Origin: an uncultured Clostridium sp.
GTDB taxonomy: Bacteria; Bacillota; Clostridia; Lachnospirales; Lachnospiraceae
Assembly: GCA_900547035.1 (NCBI GenBank)
Contig: URFM01000050.1
Location: forward strand, 1 to 25,482
DNA: 25,482 bases
Reading direction: 5' to 3'
Both the position numbers and the translations under genes were made by a program. Positions 16,119-23,712 of this stretch are shown here, one piece after another (positions within the stretch are counted from its first letter, which is position 1; the number at the start of each line of letters is the position of its first letter). The notes beneath the pieces are model-generated. The model saw only the letters and a list, made by a program, of their open reading frames with translations. It searched no databases and was not told where the DNA came from.

Positions 16119-17370
16119 AACATCCAGGCGCAAAATCGTAGCTTCCATCCTGGCGGTTCTCTTCCTCCTTCTTTTCGGAACCATATGCATCATCTATTTT
16201 GCCAGTTATATGCAGATGGCAGAAGAAAATCGTGAACTTTTAAGGCAGTATTCCTCGGAATACCGGCTTGGGGAGGAACAGGAAAAGCCTCCTCTTCAGG
16301 CAACTCCATCCCAGGATTCCCCGCCTCCAAGCGACAGGCAGAGAAGACCTCCCGGCGGGCCGCCACGCCTGGAACTGTCCACTTTTTATTCTGTGGCCAT
16401 ATCCAAGGACGGACAGGTGCTAAAGGTAGACACTGCCGATGTTTCCACACTGGATGAAGAAACTCTGACAGAACTGGCCTTCCATCTGGTAAACGATTTA
16501 AAGCAGGAAGGAGTTGAGCAGGATTTAATCTATCAAATCACTGATAAGGGAGATTACATTCTGGCGGCTTTTCTGGACAACACCCTGATGATGGATAACG
16601 CCAGGGCTCTGATTAATTACACTTTGCTTTTTGGGGGAGCCTCTCTGATCCTTCTCTTTTTCCTCTCCCGCTATCTGGCCAAACGGATCGTGGCTCCTTT
16701 GGAGGAAAGCTACAAGCGCCAGAAACAGTTTGTCTCCGATGCAGGACATGAACTGAAAACGCCGATCGCAGTTGTTAATGCCAATCTGGAGCTTCTTTCC
16801 CGCCAAATCGGAGAAAATCAGTGGCTGTCCAATATCCAGTACGAAAACGAACGGATGTCCGCCCTGATCACCCAGTTTTTGGAGCTTGCAAAAACGGAGA
16901 GCACGGTTCCCGCAATGGACAACGTAGATTTGAGCCGTCTGGTCTACGGGGAAGTTCTTCCCTTTGACACCGTGGCATATGAACAGGGGCTGACATTAAA
17001 CAGCCAGCTGGAGGAGGCCGTTTTTGTAAACGGCAACAGCCTGCAGCTAAAACAGCTTGTCTCCATTTTAATCGACAACGCCCTGCGCCACAATGAAGGC
17101 GGCAGTGAGATTATGGTCCTTCTGAAGAAAGAGAGAGGCCATGGAATCCTGTCAGTTATCAACAGCGGCAAGTCCATCCCCGAGGAGCAAAAAATTCAGC
17201 TGTTTGAGCGCTTTTACCGGGCAGATTCCGCACGGACAGATGAGGGCGGCCATTATGGCCTGGGTCTGGCCATTGCAAAAAACATCGCCGCCGCTCACAA
17301 GGGGACCATACAGGTCCGCTGTTATGACGGCAAGGTGGAATTTTTCGTAAAGATTCCGCTGAAAAAATAA
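16111..17370 (+). CDS. Membrane sensor histidine kinase
   Basis: Partner kinase of the preceding regulator, 419 residues. A first membrane segment spans about 10-32 and a second about 168-187, enclosing an extracytoplasmic sensor domain of about 135 residues whose first part (55-88) is unusually proline-rich (PPLQATPSQDSPPPSD, RRPPGGPP). The H-box is DAGHELKTPI with phospho-acceptor His213; the N-box is ILIDNALRHN with Asn323; the G2 region is GGHYGLGLAIAKN (379-391). The usual Asp of the G1 box appears as Asn351 (VINSGKSIP), a substitution also met in other HisKA kinases. ATG at 16111 overlaps the regulator gene by eight bases. No known ligand-binding domain is recognised in the sensor part, so the signal is unknown; the downstream genes point to an envelope or phosphate-related cue. 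Confidence 0.95.
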   Translation: MFKTSRRKIVASILAVLFLLLFGTICIIYFASYMQMAEENRELLRQYSSEYRLGEEQEKPPLQATPSQDSPPPSDRQRRPPGGPPRLELSTFYSVAISKDGQVLKVDTADVSTLDEETLTELAFHLVNDLKQEGVEQDLIYQITDKGDYILAAFLDNTLMMDNARALINYTLLFGGASLILLFFLSRYLAKRIVAPLEESYKRQKQFVSDAGHELKTPIAVVNANLELLSRQIGENQWLSNIQYENERMSALITQFLELAKTESTVPAMDNVDLSRLVYGEVLPFDTVAYEQGLTLNSQLEEAVFVNGNSLQLKQLVSILIDNALRHNEGGSEIMVLLKKERGHGILSVINSGKSIPEEQKIQLFERFYRADSARTDEGGHYGLGLAIAKNIAAAHKGTIQVRCYDGKVEFFVKIPLKK

Positions 17371-17375
17371 AAATC

Positions 17376-17408
17376 TTCAATCCTTTTTCAATTTTCCTTC
17401 TGTATGAT
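17376..17408 (+). promoter_or_regulatory. Promoter with phased direct repeat ahead of the VTC operon
   Basis: TTCAA at 17376-17380 and 17387-17391 are 11 bp apart start to start; 11 bases later TATGAT at 17403-17408 is a plausible -10. The arrangement copies that at 15369-15400, beginning five bases after the kinase stop. It lets the VTC, DUF4956 and lipoprotein genes be transcribed separately from, but by the same regulator as, the two-component genes. Confidence 0.65.
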
Positions 17409-17439
17409 GGCTCCATCAAAGATACAGGAGGAATTTTTT

Positions 17440-18162
17440 ATGGATGTTCAAACCATTTTTAAACGATATGAACTGAAATATCTGCTGACAAAAGAGCAGA
17501 AGGACCGTCTGCTGGAAAAGCTTCAGGAAAATCTGGTTCCGGATCCGCATGGCGAAACGACCATCCGAAATATTTATTTTGATACGGAGAATTATCAGCT
17601 GATCCGCCGTTCCCTTGAAAAACCGGTTTATAAGGAAAAGCTGCGGGTTCGCAGCTACTGCCAGGCGGATCCGGACAGCCCGGTGTTTGTGGAGCTGAAG
17701 AAAAAGTACCGGGGTGTCGTCTACAAGCGCCGGATTTCTCTTCCGGAAACAGACGCTATGTCCTGGCTTTCAAGAGGGAAAAGCAGTCCGGAGAATACCC
17801 AAATCTCCAGGGAGATAGACTATTTTCTGAACTTCTACCCCTCGCTGGGACCGGCGGGATTCATTTCCTACCGGCGGGAGGCATTTTACGCAAAAAATCA
17901 GCCGGATTTTCGGGTAACCTTTGACTGCCGGATTCTTTTCCGCCAGGGGGATCTGTCTTTGAAATCCAAGGTCTACGGTATTTTGCTTATTCCCCGGAAC
18001 ATGGTGCTGATGGAGCTTAAATGCCCGGGCGCCATGCCTTTGTGGGCCGCGAAATTCCTATCTGAGGAACGTATTTATCAGACGTCCTTCTCCAAATACG
18101 GCACTGCTTATCAGAAAGTGATTCTTCCGGGACTTGAAAAGGAGGTGAGGCGCTATGCCTGA
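17440..18162 (+). CDS. VTC-domain protein (polyphosphate polymerase-like, CYTH/TTM fold)
   Basis: A 240-residue single-domain protein of the VTC family, related to the catalytic domain of yeast Vtc4, which makes polyphosphate from ATP inside a triphosphate tunnel. Tunnel-type charged motifs are in order: RYELKY (9-14), KEKLRVRSY (65-73), VELKKKY (84-90), YKRRIS (95-100), ISYRREAFY (142-150) and the late LMELK (190-194), followed by SFSKYG. There is no SPX domain and no membrane segment. The ATG at 17440 is chosen because AGGAGG at 17426-17431 precedes it; the in-frame ATG at 17404 falls inside the predicted -10 box. It overlaps the DUF4956 gene by eight bases. Whether bacterial VTC proteins of this kind make polyphosphate or use another triphosphate or acceptor is not shown by the sequence. 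Confidence 0.9.
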   Translation: MDVQTIFKRYELKYLLTKEQKDRLLEKLQENLVPDPHGETTIRNIYFDTENYQLIRRSLEKPVYKEKLRVRSYCQADPDSPVFVELKKKYRGVVYKRRISLPETDAMSWLSRGKSSPENTQISREIDYFLNFYPSLGPAGFISYRREAFYAKNQPDFRVTFDCRILFRQGDLSLKSKVYGILLIPRNMVLMELKCPGAMPLWAAKFLSEERIYQTSFSKYGTAYQKVILPGLEKEVRRYA

Positions 18163-18850
18163 TTCTATTTTCAGAGGATTATTCGACTCACAAACGGCTG
18201 CCATCATCTCGCTCGGCGACTTTCTGTTCTGTATGGGGGTGTCCCTGATTCTGGGACTGATTATGGCCTTTACCTATATGTACCGTACCAGGTCCAGCAA
18301 AAGCTTTGTGGTGACCCTGGCCCTGCTGCCCGCCGTTGTCTGCGTTGTGATTATGCTGGTCAATGGAAATGTGGGAACCGGCGTAGCCGTGGCAGGCGCT
18401 TTCAGCCTGGTTCGCTTTCGTTCCGTTCCCGGAACCGCCAGAGAAATCTGCAGCCTTTTTCTGGCCACGGTCAGCGGCCTGATTGCCGGAATGGGATATC
18501 TGGGATTTGCCGCCCTTTTCACCGTTGTCATGTGCGCCGTGTTTTTGCTCTATCAGCTGTTGGAGCTGGGAAGCGGCAGGGGGCGGGAGGCCTGGAAGAC
18601 GCTGACCATTATCATTCCGGAGGATTTGGACTATACGGAGGTATTTTCCGATATCCTTAAGGACTACACCAGTTCCCACACCCTGGTCTGCGTAAAGACC
18701 ACCAATATGGGCAGTCTGTTCCGGCTGACCTACGAAGTGGTTCTCCGGGATATTGAAAAGGAAAAAGAGATGATTGACAAACTGCGCTGCCGCAACGGAA
18801 ATCTGGAGATTTCCCTGTCCCGACAGGAAACCCTGGCGGCGGAACTGTAA
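18155..18850 (+). CDS. DUF4956 integral membrane protein
   Basis: A 231-residue membrane protein of the DUF4956 family, whose function is unknown. Three or four hydrophobic segments occupy the first 135 residues (about 21-42, 51-71, 74-92 and 104-134). The family hallmark GVAVAGAFSLVRFRSVPGTAREI lies between them (about residues 76-98), with three arginines that could face a phosphate-rich ligand. The last 90 residues are soluble and alpha/beta in character (TIIIPEDLDYTEVF, LVCVKTTNMGSLFRLTYEVVLRD), rather like a small cytoplasmic regulatory domain. Its ATG overlaps the VTC gene end, so the two are co-translated, and in clostridia these families recur together. The likely picture is a membrane partner or channel for the VTC product; this is inference. 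Confidence 0.88.
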   Translation: MPDSIFRGLFDSQTAAIISLGDFLFCMGVSLILGLIMAFTYMYRTRSSKSFVVTLALLPAVVCVVIMLVNGNVGTGVAVAGAFSLVRFRSVPGTAREICSLFLATVSGLIAGMGYLGFAALFTVVMCAVFLLYQLLELGSGRGREAWKTLTIIIPEDLDYTEVFSDILKDYTSSHTLVCVKTTNMGSLFRLTYEVVLRDIEKEKEMIDKLRCRNGNLEISLSRQETLAAEL

Positions 18851-18868
18851 AAAGGAGGATGGATTTTT

Positions 18869-20968
18869 ATGAAAAAGAAGATGGTCATGACCCTTGTCCT
18901 TTGCTGCCTTGCCGGCTCCCTGGCCGCATGCCGGGGCAAGGGGACGGAGAGCAGCCCTTCTGGGGCAGCGGAAGCCCCGGCTGAAAGCCAAGGGCAGGAG
19001 GCAGGAGAGAGTACAGACGTGGAAACAGCCGAGGGCACGGGCGAGGCTGCGGATTCTTCTTCACCGTTTTCGGACGATGAAATGTTTACGGACCGGGACT
19101 ATGAAACGGATTACGACGATGTTGCCGCCGAAATCAGCCTCGACGAAACCGGCGCCAGCTGCCAGGGAGACGGAGTGGAAATTTCCGGTCAGGCGATTAC
19201 CATTACGGAGGAAGGAACCTATCTGTTCTCCGGCGCTCTGGAGGACGGATATATCATCGTGGATGCGCCGGATACCGCCAAAGTCCACCTGGTACTGAAC
19301 GGCGTTTCAATCAACAGCGGGACTTCTGCTCCTATTTATGTTTCACAGGCGGAGAAGGTGTTCCTAACATTGGCGGAGGGGACGGAAAACACTTTGTCTA
19401 ACGGTGGAACCTTTGAATCTCAGGTGGATGAAAGTATCGATTCCGTTATCTTTTCCAAACAGGATTTGACCTTAAACGGCTCCGGTTCTCTGACCGTCGC
19501 CTCCCCCGCAGGTCACGGCATCCGCTCCAACGACGATCTGGTGATTACCGGAGGCAGCTATACCATTTCCTGTGCAGACCACGGGCTGAAAGCCAATGAC
19601 AGCATCCGGCTTACCGGCAGCACCACCTTAAACATCCGGTCCGGCAAGGACGGAATCCACAGTGAGCATGACAGCGATGTTTCCCTCGGCTTTGTGTATA
19701 TTTCTGGCGGCAGCTTTGACATCGAGGCCGACGGAGACGGAATCAGCGCCAGCGGTATGCTGCAGATTGAGGACGGGGATTTTAAGCTTGTCACAGGGGG
19801 AGGCAGCGAGAACGGCTCTCACAGCGGGGCGGAAGCCGACCGGGGATTCGGAGGTCCGGGACGGGGAGGCGGACGCCAGGGAGAGGCGCCGGCGGAGCCC
19901 CTGATGGATGAGCCTTCTGCGGAAACGTCTGCTGCGGCAGAGGAAATCCCGGAGGAGCCTTCCGGAGAAACGGCAGCCGCTGCGGCAGAAGAGGAGACCA
20001 CCAGCATGAAAGGACTGAAGGCCACCGGAAATCTGCTGATTAACGCAGGAACCTTCTCCATCGACTCTGCCGACGATTCCATTCACTCCAACGCCTCCGT
20101 TTCCATCAACGGAGGAACCTTTGAACTCTCCACCGGGGACGACGGCATCCACGGGGACGACACCCTGACGATTACTGCGGGAAATATTTCAATTCGTGAA
20201 AGCTATGAGGGGCTGGAGGCTCTGCATGTGGATATTCAGGGAGGAAACATTCAGCTCACCGCCACGGATGACGGAATCAATGCGGCGGGGGAGAGCGAGG
20301 AGAGCGGGAGCCCGGGCGCTCCCGCAGGCAAAGAAGCAGCCGCTCCTCTTTCCGGAGATGGAGAAGGACAGAGACCCGAAGTTCCTTCGGAAAATGGAGA
20401 AGGGCAAAGCCCCGGGGTTCCTTTAGAAAGCAGGGAGGCTTCCAATCCCCCGGAGAGAAATGGAGGTGAACAGGAAAACTCTGAAGGTACAGGCTCAGAA
20501 ACCATGCCCCAAGGCCGCAGCGGAGGCGGCAGAGAAGGGCGAGGCGGAGGCCCGGGAGGTATGGGGATGGGATCCGGAAGGGGGACCGGAGGAGATTCAT
20601 CCGCCTCAAACGGCACCATTTCCATTTCCGGCGGCTTAGTTACCATTGTCGGCCCGACTCGCGGGGACACCTCCATTCTGGATTACGACACCACCGCCGC
20701 CATCTCAGGCGGAACCTTCATCGGAACCGGCGCCTCCGGCATGGGGCAGACCTTCGGGGACTCCGAGCAGGCCGTAATTATCCACCAAATAGAGGAGCAG
20801 ATTGCGGGAACGGAGATCAGCATCCAGGATCCGGATGGCAATGTTTTGATTTCCACTGCTCCCGATCAATCTTTCTCCATGATTCTTTTCAGCAGTCCGG
20901 ATTTGACTGCCGGGGAAACTTATCAGGTGACGGTTGGCGAGACGGTTTTTGAAGTGACGGCACAGTAG
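18869..20968 (+). CDS. Large beta-helix lipoprotein, Cthe_2159-type carbohydrate-binding domain
   Basis: A 699-residue surface lipoprotein. The signal peptide ends in LAAC, with Cys21 lipidated, followed by an acidic, low-complexity stretch to about residue 70. From about 88 to the end, repeated turns such as HGIRSNDDLVITGGSYTI, HGLKANDSIRLTG, KDGIHSEHDSDVSL, DGISASGMLQIEDGDF, DSIHSNASVSINGGTF, DGIHGDDTLTITAGNI and DGINAAGE mark a parallel beta-helix like the Cthe_2159 family, which binds acidic plant polysaccharide in Clostridium thermocellum. Two long Gly/Glu/Pro/Ala-rich insertions (311-381 and 474-581) interrupt the coils and contain no cysteine. AAAGGAGG at 18850-18857 precedes the start, 18 bases after the DUF4956 stop. 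It may bind polysaccharide, cations or wall polymer; its operon partners suggest an envelope role. Its stop is one base from the stop of the opposing transporter gene. Confidence 0.88.
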   Translation: MKKKMVMTLVLCCLAGSLAACRGKGTESSPSGAAEAPAESQGQEAGESTDVETAEGTGEAADSSSPFSDDEMFTDRDYETDYDDVAAEISLDETGASCQGDGVEISGQAITITEEGTYLFSGALEDGYIIVDAPDTAKVHLVLNGVSINSGTSAPIYVSQAEKVFLTLAEGTENTLSNGGTFESQVDESIDSVIFSKQDLTLNGSGSLTVASPAGHGIRSNDDLVITGGSYTISCADHGLKANDSIRLTGSTTLNIRSGKDGIHSEHDSDVSLGFVYISGGSFDIEADGDGISASGMLQIEDGDFKLVTGGGSENGSHSGAEADRGFGGPGRGGGRQGEAPAEPLMDEPSAETSAAAEEIPEEPSGETAAAAAEEETTSMKGLKATGNLLINAGTFSIDSADDSIHSNASVSINGGTFELSTGDDGIHGDDTLTITAGNISIRESYEGLEALHVDIQGGNIQLTATDDGINAAGESEESGSPGAPAGKEAAAPLSGDGEGQRPEVPSENGEGQSPGVPLESREASNPPERNGGEQENSEGTGSETMPQGRSGGGREGRGGGPGGMGMGSGRGTGGDSSASNGTISISGGLVTIVGPTRGDTSILDYDTTAAISGGTFIGTGASGMGQTFGDSEQAVIIHQIEEQIAGTEISIQDPDGNVLISTAPDQSFSMILFSSPDLTAGETYQVTVGETVFEVTAQ
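20360..20431 (+). repeat. 36-bp imperfect tandem repeat within the lipoprotein gene
   Basis: Two 12-codon units encode GEGQRPEVPSEN (498-509) and GEGQSPGVPLES (510-521), eight of twelve residues alike. They sit in the second low-complexity insertion and suggest that this loop grows and shrinks by repeat slippage. Confidence 0.6.
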
Positions 20969-20969
20969 C

Positions 20970-22412
20970 CTACGCCAGATGAATCATCGTCGCAATCACA
21001 ATAAACACAATACTCAGTCCCCACTCAATCAGGGCCAGCTTTCCGGCAAAGCGGAACCACTGGATGAAGTTAACGCCACCGGCGCCGATGCAGGCGTTGG
21101 TGGTGGAGCTGGTAGGAATCACGCAGTCTGAGAATCCTGCCGCGCACTGGAAGGCGATAACCGCAGTCTGGGCCGTGATTCCCGTCATCTGGGCCAGAGG
21201 TCCCATCAGAGGCATTACCAAGGCCGCAAGGCCGCTTCCGGAGGGAACGAAGAAGTTAATCACAATATTGATGACAAACATTCCAACGGCAATGAGCGAG
21301 CTGGGAAGAATGGAAAGGATTCCGGAAAGGGCGTTGAGGATGGTGTGGAAAATCATGCCGTTCTCCATAACAACCAGGATCCCCCGTCCCATTCCGATTA
21401 CCAGGCAGGCGAACATCATGGATTTCGCTCCGTCAATCCAGGTCTGGCAGATTTTATTGCCGCTAAGTCCGCCCGCGACGCCGGCTATAATACCCATGGC
21501 CAGGAAAATGGGCGACATCTCGCTGGCAAACCAGTCCATCACCATTGCTCCGTAGATAATAATAGCGAATCCGATTATCATGGTCAGAAGGACCAGGATA
21601 TTCCGGGGACTCAGGGTGGTAGTGGTGGTATAGGTCAGCTTGTCGGCCTGTCCGCTCTGAAGGTGGGCCTGTTCCACATTATAGCAGTAGCTCTTGGTGG
21701 GGTCTTTTTTCACCCGCTCCGCGTACCAGGTGGTGTAAATCACAACGGCAATCAAAATCACCACATGCATAATCATGCGGAACCACGCGCCGGAGAAAAT
21801 GGGAAGTCCCACGATTCCCTGGGCCACGGCCGTCGCGTAGGGGTTAAAAGTTCCAACGGAGCTTCCCACAAAGGCTCCGCACATGACCATGGCGATTCCG
21901 GTGATGCTGTCATAGCCCATACGCCTGGCCAGGGTGATGCAGATGGGAACAAAAATCACGCATTCCGCGTCAAAGCCGATGAGGCCGCCCAGAAGAGAGA
22001 AGAGGAACATAATCACAAAGACAATCAAATGTTCCTTGCCCTCCAGGGCCTTTACCAGCTTATTAATCACAATGTCGATGGTCTGGGTGGCGTTGATAAT
22101 GGCAAAAGAACCGCCGGCAATCATTACGAAGAAAATCAGGGAAGACATCTCGGAAAGTCCGGTGGGGATAGCGTTGAAGAAATCGTAAAGGGATACGGGG
22201 TTCTGCTCAACGGCATGGAAGGTTCCAGGAATCAGAATCTCTCTTCCCGTCTCATTAGGGGCCGTGTCAAACTGGCCTGCGGGAATCACATAGGTTAAAA
22301 TCGCACAGATGACCAGAATGGTAAAAATCAGAAGATAGGTGTGGGGCATCTCCATAGTAAATAACCTGGCTAAGCCCTTCTTTTTTTCGGTGTTGGAAGA
22401 TGTTTCGTTCAT
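20970..22412 (-). CDS. yfcC: YfcC-family (DcuC/ArcD-like) membrane transporter
   Basis: A 480-residue inner-membrane transporter with around twelve hydrophobic segments, of the YfcC family in the C4-dicarboxylate/short-chain acid/basic amino acid carrier group. Family features include the opening MPHTYLLIFTILVICAILTY with IPAGQF, the loop GFDAECVIFVPICITLARRMGYDSITG, GSSVGTFNPYATAVAQ in a re-entrant region, and FFVPSGSGLAALVMPLMGPLAQM with DCVIPTSSTTNACIGAGG in the second half. The gene lies 38 bases downstream of iadA on the minus strand, with AAAGGAG just before the ATG. The pairing suggests uptake of isoaspartyl dipeptides, aspartate or a related acidic substrate, or export of a product; the true substrate cannot be read from the sequence. 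Transcription probably starts at the iadA promoter. Confidence 0.88.
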   Translation of the reverse strand: MNETSSNTEKKKGLARLFTMEMPHTYLLIFTILVICAILTYVIPAGQFDTAPNETGREILIPGTFHAVEQNPVSLYDFFNAIPTGLSEMSSLIFFVMIAGGSFAIINATQTIDIVINKLVKALEGKEHLIVFVIMFLFSLLGGLIGFDAECVIFVPICITLARRMGYDSITGIAMVMCGAFVGSSVGTFNPYATAVAQGIVGLPIFSGAWFRMIMHVVILIAVVIYTTWYAERVKKDPTKSYCYNVEQAHLQSGQADKLTYTTTTTLSPRNILVLLTMIIGFAIIIYGAMVMDWFASEMSPIFLAMGIIAGVAGGLSGNKICQTWIDGAKSMMFACLVIGMGRGILVVMENGMIFHTILNALSGILSILPSSLIAVGMFVINIVINFFVPSGSGLAALVMPLMGPLAQMTGITAQTAVIAFQCAAGFSDCVIPTSSTTNACIGAGGVNFIQWFRFAGKLALIEWGLSIVFIVIATMIHLA

Positions 22413-22450
22413 GTCTGTACTCCTTTGTAAGCAATCGATTGGTTTACAGG

Positions 22451-23626
22451 TTACTCAAATGCGCCTTTTAGCAGAACCTGGCCTTCCTTCACAGCCAGGC
22501 GTCCCATAGCGTAAACCTGACGGATGGAAAGATCCTGGTCCAGCAGAATCAAATCGCCGTCCCCTCCTTCTGCCAGATGTCCCTTCTGAGGATACATGCC
22601 GATGGCGGCGGCCGGACTGGAAGTTACTACCTGAAGAGCAGTTTCCATAGGAATCTTTTCCTCTGACACCAGGCTGCAAAATTCTTTATAAAGGGTATCC
22701 GCGGAGGCAGCGCACAGTCCGGTGCAGTTTCCCTGACTGTCGTAAACCGCCATGCAGCCGTTGGCGTCGGAACTCATGGTGATCTGCCGGACGTCTACCC
22801 CCGCCTCCAGAAGACGGCGGATGGCCTGTCTGGGTTTAATGGTCCCATCAAAACCGTAATCCGGACTCACGCCGGAGGTCACATCTACAATTCCCCCCAG
22901 TTTGGCAAATTCAATGGACTGGGCGAACAATCCCTCGTCCCGGTTAATGTGGGTTGGAATCATCAGATAGGGTGGCAGCTCCGTCTCCATAATAATGTCC
23001 ATCAACATGGAGAGGCGCCGTTTCCCCGCCCCCATATGAATATGAGTGTAACCCCGTTTTCCGCTGACCAGTCCTGCCGTGTAGGCCTGGGAAATCAGCT
23101 GTTCCATCTGAGTTCTGGTGGGCTGGGCGGAGCGCCGGTCAGACAGGGCCGTTTTTGTCCCGATCACCTGGTCTACAAAGAGAATATCCCGCCTCACGGA
23201 ACCGGTAAGAGTGGCGGAGGGCATCTCAAAAGAACCGGTGAGCATCCTGGCCGTGATTCCCTCCTGCTCCAGGGCACAGACCTTGGCGTAGAGAGCCTCA
23301 ATATTGCGGGCTGTGCCGTCGGTTCCGTGAAGGCCTACCACGGTGGTAATCCCATGGGAAACAATCTGGGAAACCTGCATCTCCGGCGTTCGGCTGTAAT
23401 AGCCCGCCTCGCCGCCCGCGCCGATCACATGGACATGCTGGTCCACGAATCCCGGTATCATGATCAGCCCGGAGGCTTCTACAATCTCAACCGGTAAATC
23501 TCCATATTCGGTTCCCAGATGTTCTGCTATCTTCAGGATTTTTCCCTGGCCGACGAGAACGTCCATTTTTCCCAAATGTTCCGGAGCATAGACGTCCGCC
23601 TGTTGAATCAAAAGCAGATTCATCAT
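22451..23626 (-). CDS. iadA: Isoaspartyl dipeptidase (beta-aspartyl-peptidase)
   Basis: Amidohydrolase-family zinc peptidase that hydrolyses beta-aspartyl (isoaspartyl) dipeptides, which arise from damaged proteins. At 391 residues it matches the family. Binuclear metal ligands are visible: His64 and His66 (VDQHVHVIG), a probable carbamylated Lys158 (IGTKTALSDRRS), His197 (YTHIHMGAG), His226 (IPTHINRDEG) and Asp287 (MSSDANG). The ATG at 23626 follows GAAAGGAAGG on the minus strand; a second ATG directly after could also serve. It is first in a two-gene unit with the YfcC transporter and lies downstream of a LysR gene on the same strand. The stop is at 22451-22453. It is clearly a member of the IadA family rather than a dihydroorotase. 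Confidence 0.95.
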   Translation of the reverse strand: MMNLLLIQQADVYAPEHLGKMDVLVGQGKILKIAEHLGTEYGDLPVEIVEASGLIMIPGFVDQHVHVIGAGGEAGYYSRTPEMQVSQIVSHGITTVVGLHGTDGTARNIEALYAKVCALEQEGITARMLTGSFEMPSATLTGSVRRDILFVDQVIGTKTALSDRRSAQPTRTQMEQLISQAYTAGLVSGKRGYTHIHMGAGKRRLSMLMDIIMETELPPYLMIPTHINRDEGLFAQSIEFAKLGGIVDVTSGVSPDYGFDGTIKPRQAIRRLLEAGVDVRQITMSSDANGCMAVYDSQGNCTGLCAASADTLYKEFCSLVSEEKIPMETALQVVTSSPAAAIGMYPQKGHLAEGGDGDLILLDQDLSIRQVYAMGRLAVKEGQVLLKGAFE

Positions 23627-23662
23627 TTTTATACCTTCCTTTCGTATAAAATATCATTTCGT

Positions 23663-23690
23663 ATTATAGCACAGGGCAAATTTTTTTCAA
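23663..23690 (-). promoter_or_regulatory. Sigma-A-type promoter of iadA-yfcC
   Basis: On the minus strand TTGAAA (23690-23685) and TATAAT (23668-23663) are 16 bases apart, in the 86-base gap after the lysR gene. A direct repeat, TTTCGTAT on the plus strand at 23640-23647 and 23657-23664, lies on and just downstream of the -10 box and could be an operator. Confidence 0.68.
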
Positions 23691-23712
23691 ATAGATCTTA
23701 CCGGACAGCAGT

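Noticed and set aside
18188..18991. 267-codon minus-strand open frame opposite DUF4956
   Set aside because: It crosses a gene boundary and is full of Gln/His/Gly, the usual product of reading a membrane gene backwards.
21345..22298. 317-codon plus-strand open frame opposite the transporter gene
   Set aside because: It is antisense to a clear YfcC-family gene, is rich in His/Asn/Gly/Asp as expected for the shadow of a membrane protein, and has no ribosome-binding site or recognisable domain.
22413..22450. CAATCGATTG palindrome between iadA and yfcC
   Set aside because: Only a 10-bp core is symmetrical and the flanks do not pair; too short for a terminator or operator call.
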